Shown: positions 45,600 to 54,225 of the stretch, one piece after another
How positions within the stretch are numbered: the first letter of the stretch is position 1
Layout: every line of letters begins with the position of its first letter
NCBI RefSeq assembly: GCF_030644205.1
Contig: NZ_CP128647.1
Coordinates: 744,001 to 808,000, forward strand
Direction of reading: 5' to 3'
Source of the DNA: Mogibacterium neglectum
GTDB taxonomy: Bacteria > Bacillota > Clostridia > Peptostreptococcales > Anaerovoracaceae
Length of the DNA stretch: 64,000 nt
Translations under genes and position numbers: made by a program
The notes under the pieces: model-generated
What the model saw: only the letters and a program-made list of their open reading frames with translations
The model's database searches: none
What the model was told of the DNA's origin: nothing

Positions 45600-46640
45600 A
45601 TGGGAGAAAAATTTAAGCACCTAACTTATAGTGACCGACTAACAATAGAACGGATGCTCTTAAAGAACTTTTCAAAGAAAGACATAGCAGCGGCTATAGG
45701 CTGTAGCCTTAGGACAATCTATTATGAAATTAAAAGAGCAACTTATGTGCATACAAATACAGATTTAACTACTGAAATTAGGTATGATCCAGAAATTGCT
45801 AATGCCAATTACAAGGATAAATTAAAAGCAAAAGGGAGAACACCTAAACTCATATCTGATCTTGAATTTAAAAAATATGTTGAAACAATGATAGTACAGT
45901 ACAAATATAGCCCTGAAGCCGTACTTCTTGGTATTAAGGAAGATGGGCTATATTTTGATGAAATGGTATTTTCTCATACAACTTTATATACAGGAATAAA
46001 GAGAGGTTACTTTGAGAATCTTAGTATGGTTGACTTGCCTAGACATGGGAAAAGTAACAAAAGAAAGAAGAAGAAAGTTGTTCAAAAACGGATTGCTCCT
46101 GGTACATCTATTGAAAAGAGAGATAGAACGGTACTTGGTCGAGAGACCTTTGGAAACTGGGAAATGGATTCCGTAGTTGGAAAATCCACCAACAAGAAAA
46201 CAGCACTTGCTCTAACAGAACGAAAAACACGATATGAAATTATTGAAGTGCTGAAAGCTCACACTGCTGATGAAGTGGCTAAAGCTCTTAATCGAATAGA
46301 AAAGCGGCTTGGTGCTAGTTTTTATTCGGTTTTTCAAACAATTACTGTGGATAACGGATCTGAATTTAAGGACTTTGAAGCTCTTGAAAAAGCGATAAAT
46401 CGTGTTGGTAATAGAACTAAAATCTATTATTGTCATGCCAGATCACCACAGGAACGTGGCTCTAATGAAAATGCAAATTTATTAATCAGAAGATGGTTGC
46501 CAAAAGGATCAGATTTTGACAAGATCCTTACCAGAGACAAAGTTAAGAACGTGGAAGAATGGATAAACTTCTACCCAAGACGATTGTTTAAAGGCAAGTG
46601 TTCGTTCGTATTATTTCAAGAAGAATTAGCATTATTATGA
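45600..46640 (+). CDS. IS30-family DDE transposase in the mobilisation operon
   Basis: 346 aa, intact. N-terminal helix-turn-helix (LTYSDRLTIERMLLKNFSKK then DIAAAIGCSLRTIYYEIKR). DDE core: WEMDSVVG (about 188), ITVDNGSEF (about 249) and the glutamate in ERGSNENANLLIRRW (about 288). Typical C-terminal end INFYPRRLFKGKCSF. It begins 9 bp after the relaxase stop with its own weak RBS (AAAGGATTG), leaving no room for an insertion-sequence terminal repeat, so it behaves as a cistron of ICE-2. It could be the element's integrase; no other recombinase lies in ICE-2. Confidence 0.85.
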   Translation: MGEKFKHLTYSDRLTIERMLLKNFSKKDIAAAIGCSLRTIYYEIKRATYVHTNTDLTTEIRYDPEIANANYKDKLKAKGRTPKLISDLEFKKYVETMIVQYKYSPEAVLLGIKEDGLYFDEMVFSHTTLYTGIKRGYFENLSMVDLPRHGKSNKRKKKKVVQKRIAPGTSIEKRDRTVLGRETFGNWEMDSVVGKSTNKKTALALTERKTRYEIIEVLKAHTADEVAKALNRIEKRLGASFYSVFQTITVDNGSEFKDFEALEKAINRVGNRTKIYYCHARSPQERGSNENANLLIRRWLPKGSDFDKILTRDKVKNVEEWINFYPRRLFKGKCSFVLFQEELALL

Positions 46641-47222
46641 TATCTACAAAGTTATCCACAATTACACATTCCTATTCAAATATAAGGAGATATTGCCAAT
46701 AATATCCCCTTAATTTCTGTTTGTTGATTTATATTTTTAATTCTATGACATTAGATATTCTAGTTTCTACTATATATATTAATGTTTAGTATATTTAATA
46801 TTTACCCTATATTCATATATAATTGACTTAATTTTAATATTTTTAATTTATTTGGAAATTAACTATTGACATTTAAGATTTACACACAAAAAATATAAGT
46901 ATTGAATATAATAATTATACGGTATATTATGAAATTTACATATGTTTTATAGTTTGTTTGGGTAGGTTTTATTCTTTTCTTGAGTTCTTTTTATGGCATA
47001 GCCATCTTTTTATTTCTTATTTTAAAGTTAAAGAATTATAAAATATAAAATTTGACAATTCAAATATTCAAATTATATACTATTGAAAAATTCCGTATGG
47101 GGCGCACTTACAGACACACTTCGTATATCTATTTTAGTGCAGTCTGCGACGCTGAAAGGATTTTTCAATATGGCAATATTCAGTATGGAAAGTCCTAGTA
47201 AATTTTCGAGGGAGCTTAGCAT
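46641..47222. other. AT-rich 582-bp region without genes; DnaA box and hairpin
   Basis: A perfect DnaA-box-like TTATCCACA lies at 46652-46660. From 46700 to 47080 the DNA is extremely AT-rich. TATTGAAAAA (47081-47090) pairs with TTTTTCAATA (47161-47170), enclosing CAGAC/GTCTG and GCACT/AGTGC pairs. It could hold the right end of ICE-2 or a replication region. No gene or exact terminal repeat recognised. Confidence 0.45.
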
Positions 47223-47893
47223 ATGAATACAATTACGAAAGAGATAATCCTAGAAAGACTTAATTGCTTTAAGGAAAGAGTTGACGAATTGGGTGGAATT
47301 ACCTGCAAAATAGTATGCAAGGAAGCTGCAACAGAAAAAGAAATACTAGAACTTGAAAAGGAATTAGGGCTAAGCTACCGGATGACTTAAGGTGGGTACT
47401 TCTTAATGTATCGTCGCATTTAGAATTTTTCTGGAATCTCTATCATGAAGACGAAGAACTTTTAGAGTTACCAAAAGAGTTAGTGGAAATTTTTTCGGGT
47501 AATTTGTACTTCGGAATTGATACGATACTTAGCTGTGAAGACAGCAGAAAGGGCTGGATTGATATTTGTTATCCTGATTACAATAATCCATATGACAAAA
47601 TCTTTCACAATAAATTAGCATTCCAAAAAGTGAGTAAGGGCGATTTATTTGCTATTGATTTGGAAGAAGAAAGCTATGGAAAAATCGTATATTTAAGCCA
47701 TGATGGAAGCGATATGCACGGCTATGTAATGGCAAACTCATTTCAATAGTTTTTAGACGAATACACCCAAATAGGGTGTGTAGGTGGTGAGGATTGGCAG
47801 TTGGAAGCTTTTACAAACAATCATGCAACGCCTATAGATGGTAGCTGCGAAAATGCAAAGAAATGGCTTGAAATACTGTTTAAATGTAACTGA
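47223..47893 (+). pseudogene. Decayed SMI1/KNR4 (SUKH) gene
   Basis: Begins MNTITKEIILERLNCFKERV with RBS GAGGGAG, continues to LEKELGLS, and is shifted by one base near 47371 (then KLPDDLRWVLLNVSSHLEFF...). The 88-aa frame 47483-47749 ends at an in-frame TAG (47747-47749), after which FLDEYTQIGCVGGEDWQLEA continues to TGA at 47891. So one frameshift and one nonsense codon. The SUKH pattern (IPxxL/RWVLL, DLFAIDL, FxxFLDEY) is clear. Relative of the intact gene at 22326. Confidence 0.8.
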
Positions 47894-47915
47894 ATCTTAG
47901 GAGACAGGTAAAATT

Positions 47916-48257
47916 ATGATTACAGGTGTTGATTACATCTTATATACTGATAAAAGTCAGGATGCTCTTATAGAAAAAATAAAAGAAACTATTCCGTTTT
48001 GGGGGAATCCATACTTCGTTATTGATAATGAAGATGAAACAACAGATGTTTATATTTCCCGAGATGAGGAGATGTTTCAGCTAATGGAGGAAAAATGCTT
48101 TTATGCAGATGAACTTTCTGAAGAAGGTTCATTTTTACTAATAATTAATAAGCAATATTCATCAAAGCTAAATAGAATAACGCTAGTGCTAGCCGAAGAA
48201 GTTGATGAATCCAAATTTTCCAAGCAAGTATTAGGCTTTATCAAATCTATTTTGTAG
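47916..48257 (+). CDS. Hypothetical 113-aa immunity-like protein, possible frameshifted tail
   Basis: ATG behind AGGAGACAGG. MITGVDYILYTDKSQDALIE and FSKQVLGFIKSIL are intact. Right after the stop, a neighbouring frame continues EKYGFPNLKNPKFEVEFDIE and stops at 48317-48319, suggesting a one-base indel near 48250 cut about 20 residues. Acidic, no domain recognised. It lies between the broken SUKH gene and the DUF4259-like gene. Confidence 0.5.
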   Translation: MITGVDYILYTDKSQDALIEKIKETIPFWGNPYFVIDNEDETTDVYISRDEEMFQLMEEKCFYADELSEEGSFLLIINKQYSSKLNRITLVLAEEVDESKFSKQVLGFIKSIL

Positions 48258-48429
48258 AAAAATACGGGTTTCCGAATTTGAAGAATCCTAAATTTGAGGT
48301 TGAATTTGATATCGAGTGAGATGTGTCAAGTAAAATCATTGATGTGAAATATTGCCAATTACTGTTTTTTCTTGTTGTAAGATTTAAGTGATTTATTGGC
48401 TTAGAATAAAAGGATAAGGGGAGAAAGCT

Positions 48430-49338
48430 ATGGGTACATGGAGCGCAAGCATTTTTGGCAACGATACATCTCTTGATATCAAAGATGAATTTTTTGAAAG
48501 GTATAATCAGGGAGAAGAGCCTGAGGATATAAAGAAAGACCTGCTTTTAGATATAGATGATGAAGATAGATTTAACGTGATGTTTGCTCTTGCGCAATGT
48601 ATGTGGGAAGTAGGGCAATTAGATGAATCATTTTTATCTGATATAGAGAAAGTCATAGGGAATAAAGAGGACCTGTCTGTTCTTGAAGAACTTGGTGCTG
48701 ATAAGTCATTCATTAAGCAGAGAACTGCACATTTAGAGAAATTCCTTAAAAAAATCAGCGTCAAAAAAGAAAAACCGAAAAAGAGGGTTGCTCCACCCAT
48801 TCCTGTGGAAAGTAAATACAGAAATGGGGCAGTAATGGTATTTCAATACGAGGATGGAAGGTATGGGGCATTAATCTCTGTAGATGGCAAATTTTACGAC
48901 AAGGAAACATACTATTCTTATATCCAGACAGATATTAAAATGTCAAGAAAACCAAGCATTGACGATGTTAGAGATGCGAGAATCATCGATCCGAGCTTTC
49001 ATAGTGAAGAATACAATTCGTTTCGAGATCCAGCCTATTATTATTCCTTTGTGTATTGCGTTTCCGGTTATTTAAAGAGTACTGCGACGAAGCGATTTGA
49101 AAAATATAACGATAGTTTCTTTGAAGTTATCGGATATTTATCCGATTGGGGAGATTGCTGCAGCGGAACCTTTGACTGCTTTGACTATTATAGACAAAAG
49201 ACTAGTGATGAATTTAGAGCCATTGCCAGCAAGGAATTAAGCAAAAGGTTTGATAAAAATCCAGATGTTCGTACAAGCATGACTGTTGGTGAGATAGATC
49301 TGGAAGCTCAAAATTATAATAGGTGGTTTTCAATCTAG
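48430..49338 (+). CDS. DUF4259-like immunity-type protein, intact paralogue
   Basis: 302 aa, RBS GGGGAGAAAG. The start MGTWSASIFGNDTSLDIKDE is characteristic of DUF4259 and related immunity-type proteins. Residues about 55-75 (FALAQCMWEVGQLDESFL) and KPSIDDVRDARI match the decayed gene at 24756-25570, so the two flanks of ICE-2 carry paralogues. The C-terminal half (about 125-300) is a separate Gly/Tyr-rich beta domain. Ends before a perfect bidirectional terminator. Biochemical role unknown; likely immunity or stress-related. Confidence 0.65.
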   Translation: MGTWSASIFGNDTSLDIKDEFFERYNQGEEPEDIKKDLLLDIDDEDRFNVMFALAQCMWEVGQLDESFLSDIEKVIGNKEDLSVLEELGADKSFIKQRTAHLEKFLKKISVKKEKPKKRVAPPIPVESKYRNGAVMVFQYEDGRYGALISVDGKFYDKETYYSYIQTDIKMSRKPSIDDVRDARIIDPSFHSEEYNSFRDPAYYYSFVYCVSGYLKSTATKRFEKYNDSFFEVIGYLSDWGDCCSGTFDCFDYYRQKTSDEFRAIASKELSKRFDKNPDVRTSMTVGEIDLEAQNYNRWFSI

Positions 49339-49354
49339 AATACATAATAAATAT

Positions 49355-49396
49355 AAAACGCCTTCTAAGATTATTCCTAATCTTAGAAGGCGTTTT
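49355..49396. terminator. Perfect bidirectional terminator between accretion zone and trpB-like gene
   Basis: AAAACGCCTTCTAAGATTA and its exact complement are separated by TTCC; A and T runs on both sides serve both convergent genes. Confidence 0.9.
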
Positions 49397-49427
49397 ATAC
49401 ATATAAGATTTAATATAGCGAACAGCG

Positions 49428-50816
49428 CTAACCCTCGATGTTTGGAAGTGTAGCCAGGCTCGCTTCAATTTCCTCGTCGCTTGGTACGTAGTCAGTCATA
49501 TTGCCATCGTTAAACTGTTCGTAGGCATAGAGATCAAAGTAACCAGTTCCAGTAAGTCCAAACAGAATGGTCTTTTCTTCGCCAGTCTCTTTACACTTTA
49601 GAGCTTCATCGATAGCTGCCTTAATAGCATGACTACTCTCTGGAGCAGGGAGTATGCCTTCAACTCTGGCAAAGTCACGAGCAGCTTCGAAGACTTCTGT
49701 CTGTGTATAGCTTACAGCCTCGATTTCGCCCTGGTGATATAGCTCAGAAACGATTGGGCTCATACCATGGTAGCGTAGTCCGCCTGCGTGATTAGGTGCA
49801 GGGATGTAGCCACTGCCAATCGTGTACATCTTTGCCAATGGGCATACATGTCCTGTATCACAGAAATCGTAAGCATAACGACCTTTTGTAAGGCTAGGGC
49901 AGGATGCAGGCTCAGCAGCGATGAAGCGGTAGTCTGCCTCTCCTCTAAGCTTTTCGCCCATGAATGGTGACATGAGACCGCCTAAGTTGCTACCGCCGCC
50001 AGCGCATCCGATAATTACATCTGGCTTGATGCCGTACTTCTTCATTGCGGTCATAGCTTCTTCACCAATTACACTCTGGTGTAGAAGTACCTGATTTAAC
50101 ACGCTTCCTAGTACGTACTTGTGTCCATCGCTTGTCGCAGCCACCTCTACTGCCTCGGAAATCGCACAGCCAAGGCTTCCTGTCGTTCCAGGGTGCTCGC
50201 TCAGTATCTTTCTACCTACCTCTGTAGTTTCAGAAGGAGACGGTGTAACCGATGCACCATAAGTCCTCATAACCTCACGGCGGAATGGTTTTTGTTCATA
50301 TGAAACCTTAACCATGTACACCTTGCAGTCTAGACCGAGGTAAGAGCAAGCCATGGATAGGGCAGTTCCCCACTGGCCAGCACCAGTCTCGGTTGTGACT
50401 CCTTTGAGCCCTTCCTTCTTAGCATAGTAAGCCTGTGCTATTGCTGAGTTAAGCTTATGACTTCCGCTAGTGTTGTTTCCCTCGAACTTATAATAAATCT
50501 TGGCAGGGGTCTGGAGTTTCTCCTCAAGGCAGTAAGCACGTACGAGAGGGGAAGGTCTATACATCTTATAAAAGTCTCTTATCTCCTCCGGAATCTTGAT
50601 ATATCTATCGGTATCGTTTAACTCTTGTTCTATAAGCTCATCGCAAAATACAGGTTTCAGATCATCGAAGGTTACTGGCTTTCCCGTACCTAGATTTACA
50701 AGTGGAGCGGGCTTCTCTTTCATATCAGCTCTCACATTGTAATAGTGTGTTGGCATCTCATTTTCTTGCAAATAAATCTTATAAGGTAGTGCGCTGTTGT
50801 TTGTGTTGTTTGACAT
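49428..50816 (-). CDS. trpB: Tryptophan synthase beta-like PLP enzyme (TrpB2 type)
   Basis: About 462 aa, longer than classical TrpB. The start at 50816 (MSNNTNNSALPYKIYLQENE) is chosen because AAAGGAG lies directly upstream of it. The PLP lysine is in NTSGSHKLNSA (about K121), and GCAGGGSNLGG is the phosphate loop. Insertions and C-terminus match the TrpB-like/TrpB2 group (TIGR01415), which makes Trp from indole and serine, often without TrpA. No other trp gene is in the window. Expression is probably controlled by the tryptophan T-box upstream. Base composition is higher in GC than the ICE regions. Confidence 0.85.
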   Translation of the reverse strand: MSNNTNNSALPYKIYLQENEMPTHYYNVRADMKEKPAPLVNLGTGKPVTFDDLKPVFCDELIEQELNDTDRYIKIPEEIRDFYKMYRPSPLVRAYCLEEKLQTPAKIYYKFEGNNTSGSHKLNSAIAQAYYAKKEGLKGVTTETGAGQWGTALSMACSYLGLDCKVYMVKVSYEQKPFRREVMRTYGASVTPSPSETTEVGRKILSEHPGTTGSLGCAISEAVEVAATSDGHKYVLGSVLNQVLLHQSVIGEEAMTAMKKYGIKPDVIIGCAGGGSNLGGLMSPFMGEKLRGEADYRFIAAEPASCPSLTKGRYAYDFCDTGHVCPLAKMYTIGSGYIPAPNHAGGLRYHGMSPIVSELYHQGEIEAVSYTQTEVFEAARDFARVEGILPAPESSHAIKAAIDEALKCKETGEEKTILFGLTGTGYFDLYAYEQFNDGNMTDYVPSDEEIEASLATLPNIEG

Positions 50817-50869
50817 TTTACTCTCCTTTGTCATCTCATCTAATCTTGCGAAGTGTGAAAGAAAGCAAT

Positions 50870-51150
50870 AAAAAAACTCTCATCCCCAAATTGCTGGGAC
50901 AAGAGTTGAATCTCCTGCGGTGCCACCCGGCATTGACGTAAAAACGCCCACTCCTTCGCATACTAACATATGCAGATATTGTTTACGAAGTATCTTCTCC
51001 GTCGCCCCTAATAGAGTCTAGATATTAAACTCGTTCAGTTTGCCCTCAGGAGACCATTCAGCAAAGCGCATACAGTCTGCAATCACACCATCTGCAAATC
51101 TCTCTTCTGCTGCATCTAAGCTTACTATTCTCCCTCAATGGTTTGTAATT
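50870..51150 (-). promoter_or_regulatory. Tryptophan T-box leader
   Basis: Read on the minus strand: an AGTA-type bulge in GAATAGTAAG (about 51120-51129), a specifier-loop TGG codon (51056-51054, in GAATGGTCTCC), and the T-box sequence GGGTGGCACCGCAGG (50928-50914). A terminator follows, with AACTCTTGTCCC pairing with GGGATGAGAGTT and a T run ending near 50870. The T-box and terminator are mutually exclusive, so uncharged tRNA-Trp should allow read-through into the trpB-like gene. Confidence 0.9.
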
Positions 51151-51157
51151 TTTTACA

Positions 51158-51186
51158 ATGTTAACATCGAAATCTGTGAGAGTCAA
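51158..51186 (-). promoter_or_regulatory. Promoter of the T-box/trpB transcript
   Basis: On the minus strand TTGACT (51186-51181), 17 bp, TAACAT (51163-51158), placing the start just before the T-box stem. Confidence 0.6.
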
Positions 51187-51247
51187 CATATTCCATGATT
51201 GATTGTATTTATGCATATAATTATTTACATTAAATCACGTCTTGCTG

Positions 51248-51308
51248 TTGACTTATTATCTAAATGATGTTAAGTTATAGCCATAAAGATATTATCAAGA
51301 TGATAATA
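51248..51308 (+). promoter_or_regulatory. Promoter with a perfect palindrome before the NAD-salvage operon
   Basis: TTGACT (51248-51253), 17 bp, TAAGTT (51271-51276; weak). Just downstream TATTATCA-AGA-TGATAATA (51290-51308) is a perfect palindrome between the promoter and the first gene, a position that would block transcription. It may be the operator of the NrtR-like regulator encoded later in the cluster; that link is inference. Confidence 0.5.
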
Positions 51309-51329
51309 AGTTGAGATGAGGTGAATACC

Positions 51330-51839
51330 ATGAAAAAAACATTGATTGTTGTAGACATGCAGAAGGATTTTATAGATGGAGCATTAGGGACGAAAGAAGC
51401 AGTGGACATAGTTCAAAATGTTAAGAATAAGATTGCTGAATATAAGTCTAGAGGTGATGAAATAATTTTTACGAGAGACACTCATAAGCAAAACTACCTT
51501 GAGACGAATGAGGGTAGACATCTCCCGATAGAACACTGTATAGAGGAGACTGAAGGCTGGAAAATTCCGGAAGAACTTTATGTCGAAGGTGCTGCTTATT
51601 TAAATAAACCGAGCTTCGGATACATAGACTGGAACAAATTTGATTTTAAAGATGTCGAAATTATTGGACTTTGTACGGACATATGTGTAGTCTCGAACGC
51701 ACTTATAATCAAAGCAGCATTTCCAGAAATTGATGTAACTGTAGATGCGAGCTGCTGTGCAGGAGTAACACCAGAGACACACGAGGCGGCATTAACTACC
51801 ATGAAATGCTGTCAGATAAACGTAATAGGTGAAAAGTAA
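51330..51839 (+). CDS. pncA: Nicotinamidase (isochorismatase family)
   Basis: 169 aa from the ATG at 51330, eight bases after GATGAGG. Catalytic triad of the family: D9 (LIVVDMQKDF), K93 (LNKPSF) and C119 (GLCTDICV). The metal-binding region is DTHKQNYLETNEGRHLPIEH. Deamidates nicotinamide to nicotinate. First gene of an NAD cluster. Nothing in the window encodes a clear nicotinate phosphoribosyltransferase, although the NAMPT-like gene below could serve. Confidence 0.85.
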   Translation: MKKTLIVVDMQKDFIDGALGTKEAVDIVQNVKNKIAEYKSRGDEIIFTRDTHKQNYLETNEGRHLPIEHCIEETEGWKIPEELYVEGAAYLNKPSFGYIDWNKFDFKDVEIIGLCTDICVVSNALIIKAAFPEIDVTVDASCCAGVTPETHEAALTTMKCCQINVIGEK

Positions 51840-51878
51840 ACACATATAGTTATTTAAACGGTAATTGGGAGAGCTTAT

Positions 51879-52682
51879 ATGATTCGTATAGATAATAAAG
51901 AAATTGATCTGAAGCATTTTCCGGATGGAACTATGCTCATAAAACACTTGTCTGATGGCGAAAATACTAAAATCACTTGGCTCTATGATAATGATGAAGA
52001 GTGCATGGTGATTTATTTCCTGGTGAAGCACCTAAGAACTTATGGGGTAAAGAGAATTGAACTACTAATGCCCTATATTCCAAACGCCAGAATGGATAGG
52101 GTAAAAAACTCCGATGAAGTATTCACGCTTAAGTATTTTGCTGAGTTTATCAATGATCTGAAATTCGATACCGTGGAGGTACTTGACCCACATTCAAATG
52201 TCAGTACCGCGTTAATCGATAACATCTCGATTATTGAACCGACGGATATTATCTTACATCTACTTGAAACCGTGAATAGTGACGGAAATACCATTCTGTT
52301 TTTTCCAGACGAAGGGGCAATGAAAAGGTATTCTCACATAGCATCAAAGTGCAATATTCCGTATGTGTTCGGCATGAAGAAGCGTGACTGGAGATCAGGG
52401 GAGATATTGGGGCTTGAAGTGCTTGGAGAAACCGATATAGTTTCAGGCAAAAATATCCTTATTATCGACGATATATGCTCGAGGGGCGGAACGTTTTTAC
52501 ACAGTGCCAAAGCTTTAAAAGCCATGGGTGCTGCCGATATTGATCTATATGTGTCTCACCTCGAAAATGCAGTTTGGGAAGGTGAAATGATTAAGAGCGG
52601 ACTCGTTAGAAATGTTTATACAACTAATAGCATATATCGATTTCAGGATAAGGGAACAGTTAGGGTTGTAAGGGAATATTAG
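51879..52682 (+). CDS. PRPP synthetase-like protein (possible ADP-ribose pyrophosphate synthetase)
   Basis: 267 aa, shorter than housekeeping Prs (about 315). It keeps the ATP-site-like MPYIPNARMDR (about 68), the DPHS region LDPHSNVSTALID, and the PRPP loop ILIIDDICSRGGT (about 195-207). It lies 13 bp upstream of a NAMPT-like gene in an NAD-salvage operon. Known short Prs-like/NAMPT-like pairs occur in phages as the NARP1 NAD-rebuilding pathway (Adps plus Namat). Whether this pair makes PRPP or ADPR-PP cannot be decided here. Confidence 0.7.
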   Translation: MIRIDNKEIDLKHFPDGTMLIKHLSDGENTKITWLYDNDEECMVIYFLVKHLRTYGVKRIELLMPYIPNARMDRVKNSDEVFTLKYFAEFINDLKFDTVEVLDPHSNVSTALIDNISIIEPTDIILHLLETVNSDGNTILFFPDEGAMKRYSHIASKCNIPYVFGMKKRDWRSGEILGLEVLGETDIVSGKNILIIDDICSRGGTFLHSAKALKAMGAADIDLYVSHLENAVWEGEMIKSGLVRNVYTTNSIYRFQDKGTVRVVREY

Positions 52683-52695
52683 AGAGGAGTTCATC

Positions 52696-54177
52696 ATGAG
52701 TGCGAAGAAGATAAATCCTATGCTGCTTATAGATTTTTACAAGGCTGTACATGCCGAAATGCTACCTAAAGGAATAACAAAGTCCGTTTCATATTTTACA
52801 CCGAGGATGAGCCGCGTAAAGAGATGGGACAAGATTGTAATGTTCGGACTTCAAGGCTTTATTAAGAACTATTTAATTGATTACTTTAATGATGAGTTCT
52901 TTGGAAGACCTTTTGATGAAGTAATCGAAGATTATAAAAGGATTATGGATAACGCGCTTGGTAGTGAAGCTTATAAAATAGAGAAAGTGGAAAAGCTACA
53001 TCATCTTGGGTACCTGCCAATTGAGATTGTGGCCCTACCAGAAGGCACATTAGTGCCAATGCATGTGCCTATGTTCGGAATTACTAATACACACCCAGAC
53101 TTTGCATGGCTTCCTCAGTCGCTTGAAAGCTTAATATCTGCTGAAAGCTGGCATCCTATGATCGCTGCAACTGTCGGATATACGTATAGGCAGATTGTAA
53201 ATGAATATTACGACAAAACATGTGATGATAATATTCCTCGTGCGAGAGCTCTAGGAGCATTTGACTTCAGAGGCGAAGAATCTGTAGAATCTGCCGTAAA
53301 AGCTGGTGCAGGCTGGTGCCTATCGTTTTTAAATACCGCTACCGTTCCGACTATCCCTTACCTCGAGGCTAACTACGATTGTGATTGTACGAAGGAGTCT
53401 GTAGCATTTGGAAGTCCAAGCACCGAGCATTCGGTTATGTGTAGCAATTATGCAATAGATGGTGATGAAATTACCTTACTCAGAAGGCTTCTTACTGAGA
53501 TATATCCAAATACAAGCTTTAGTGCCGTTTTAGACTCATATGACTACTGGAATATCATAGATAACGTGCTTCCTGAATTAAAGCCTGAAATCACAGCCCA
53601 TAACGGATGCATGCTAATGAGAGGAGATTCTGGGGACTGCGTCGAAGTTGTAACTAAAACTGTCTTCAAGCTGTGGGAGCAGTTTGGAGGAACGATTAAT
53701 AGTAAGGGCTACAAGGTCCTTGACCCTCATGTAAAAGCAATTTACGGTGACTCGATAACTGTCCAAAGATGCGAAGAGGTGTATAGGATACTCGAGGAAA
53801 ATGGATTTGCTTGTTCTAATGTCGCCCTAGGTGTAGGTTCGTTTTCAATGCAGTGCATCGAAGAAGATGGGGTGCTGAAACCGTTTACACGAGATACTTT
53901 CAGCTCGTGCATTAAAGCTACTTACTGCGAGATTGAGGGAAAACCATATCCCATTTTCAAGAATCCTAAGGACGGTGGATTCAAGAGGTCACAGAAGGGC
54001 TGCTGTGCTGTGTTCAAGGATGATAATGGTGAGTTTACTTACAAGGATGAATATACCTGGGAAGAAGTATGCCGAAATCCTAAGAACGAATTAATTTCAG
54101 TTTTCAAAGATGGTAAACTTACAGTAAATCAGACTCTAGCGGAAGTAAGAGCTGTGCTACACGAAGGTGAATTTTAA
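52696..54177 (+). CDS. nadV: Nicotinamide phosphoribosyltransferase-like enzyme (NAMPT/NadV or Namat)
   Basis: 493 aa, the NAMPT length rather than that of PncB. Features: MLLIDFYKAVHAEMLPKGIT start; VALPEGTLVPMHVPMFGITN; GAFDFRGEESVESAVKAG; the catalytic-His region SPSTEHSVMCS; and MRGDSGDCVEVV phosphate-binding stretch. It would join nicotinamide to PRPP giving NMN or, if the partner upstream makes ADPR-PP, form NAD directly. Directly downstream lie NAD synthetase and a Nudix regulator. The two branches (PncA plus NadE, and NAMPT) make the cluster redundant, an unusual combination. Confidence 0.75.
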   Translation: MSAKKINPMLLIDFYKAVHAEMLPKGITKSVSYFTPRMSRVKRWDKIVMFGLQGFIKNYLIDYFNDEFFGRPFDEVIEDYKRIMDNALGSEAYKIEKVEKLHHLGYLPIEIVALPEGTLVPMHVPMFGITNTHPDFAWLPQSLESLISAESWHPMIAATVGYTYRQIVNEYYDKTCDDNIPRARALGAFDFRGEESVESAVKAGAGWCLSFLNTATVPTIPYLEANYDCDCTKESVAFGSPSTEHSVMCSNYAIDGDEITLLRRLLTEIYPNTSFSAVLDSYDYWNIIDNVLPELKPEITAHNGCMLMRGDSGDCVEVVTKTVFKLWEQFGGTINSKGYKVLDPHVKAIYGDSITVQRCEEVYRILEENGFACSNVALGVGSFSMQCIEEDGVLKPFTRDTFSSCIKATYCEIEGKPYPIFKNPKDGGFKRSQKGCCAVFKDDNGEFTYKDEYTWEEVCRNPKNELISVFKDGKLTVNQTLAEVRAVLHEGEF

Positions 54178-54225
54178 ACGGCAAAAATAAATAATAATTT
54201 CGTAATATTTTAAAAGGATATGATT

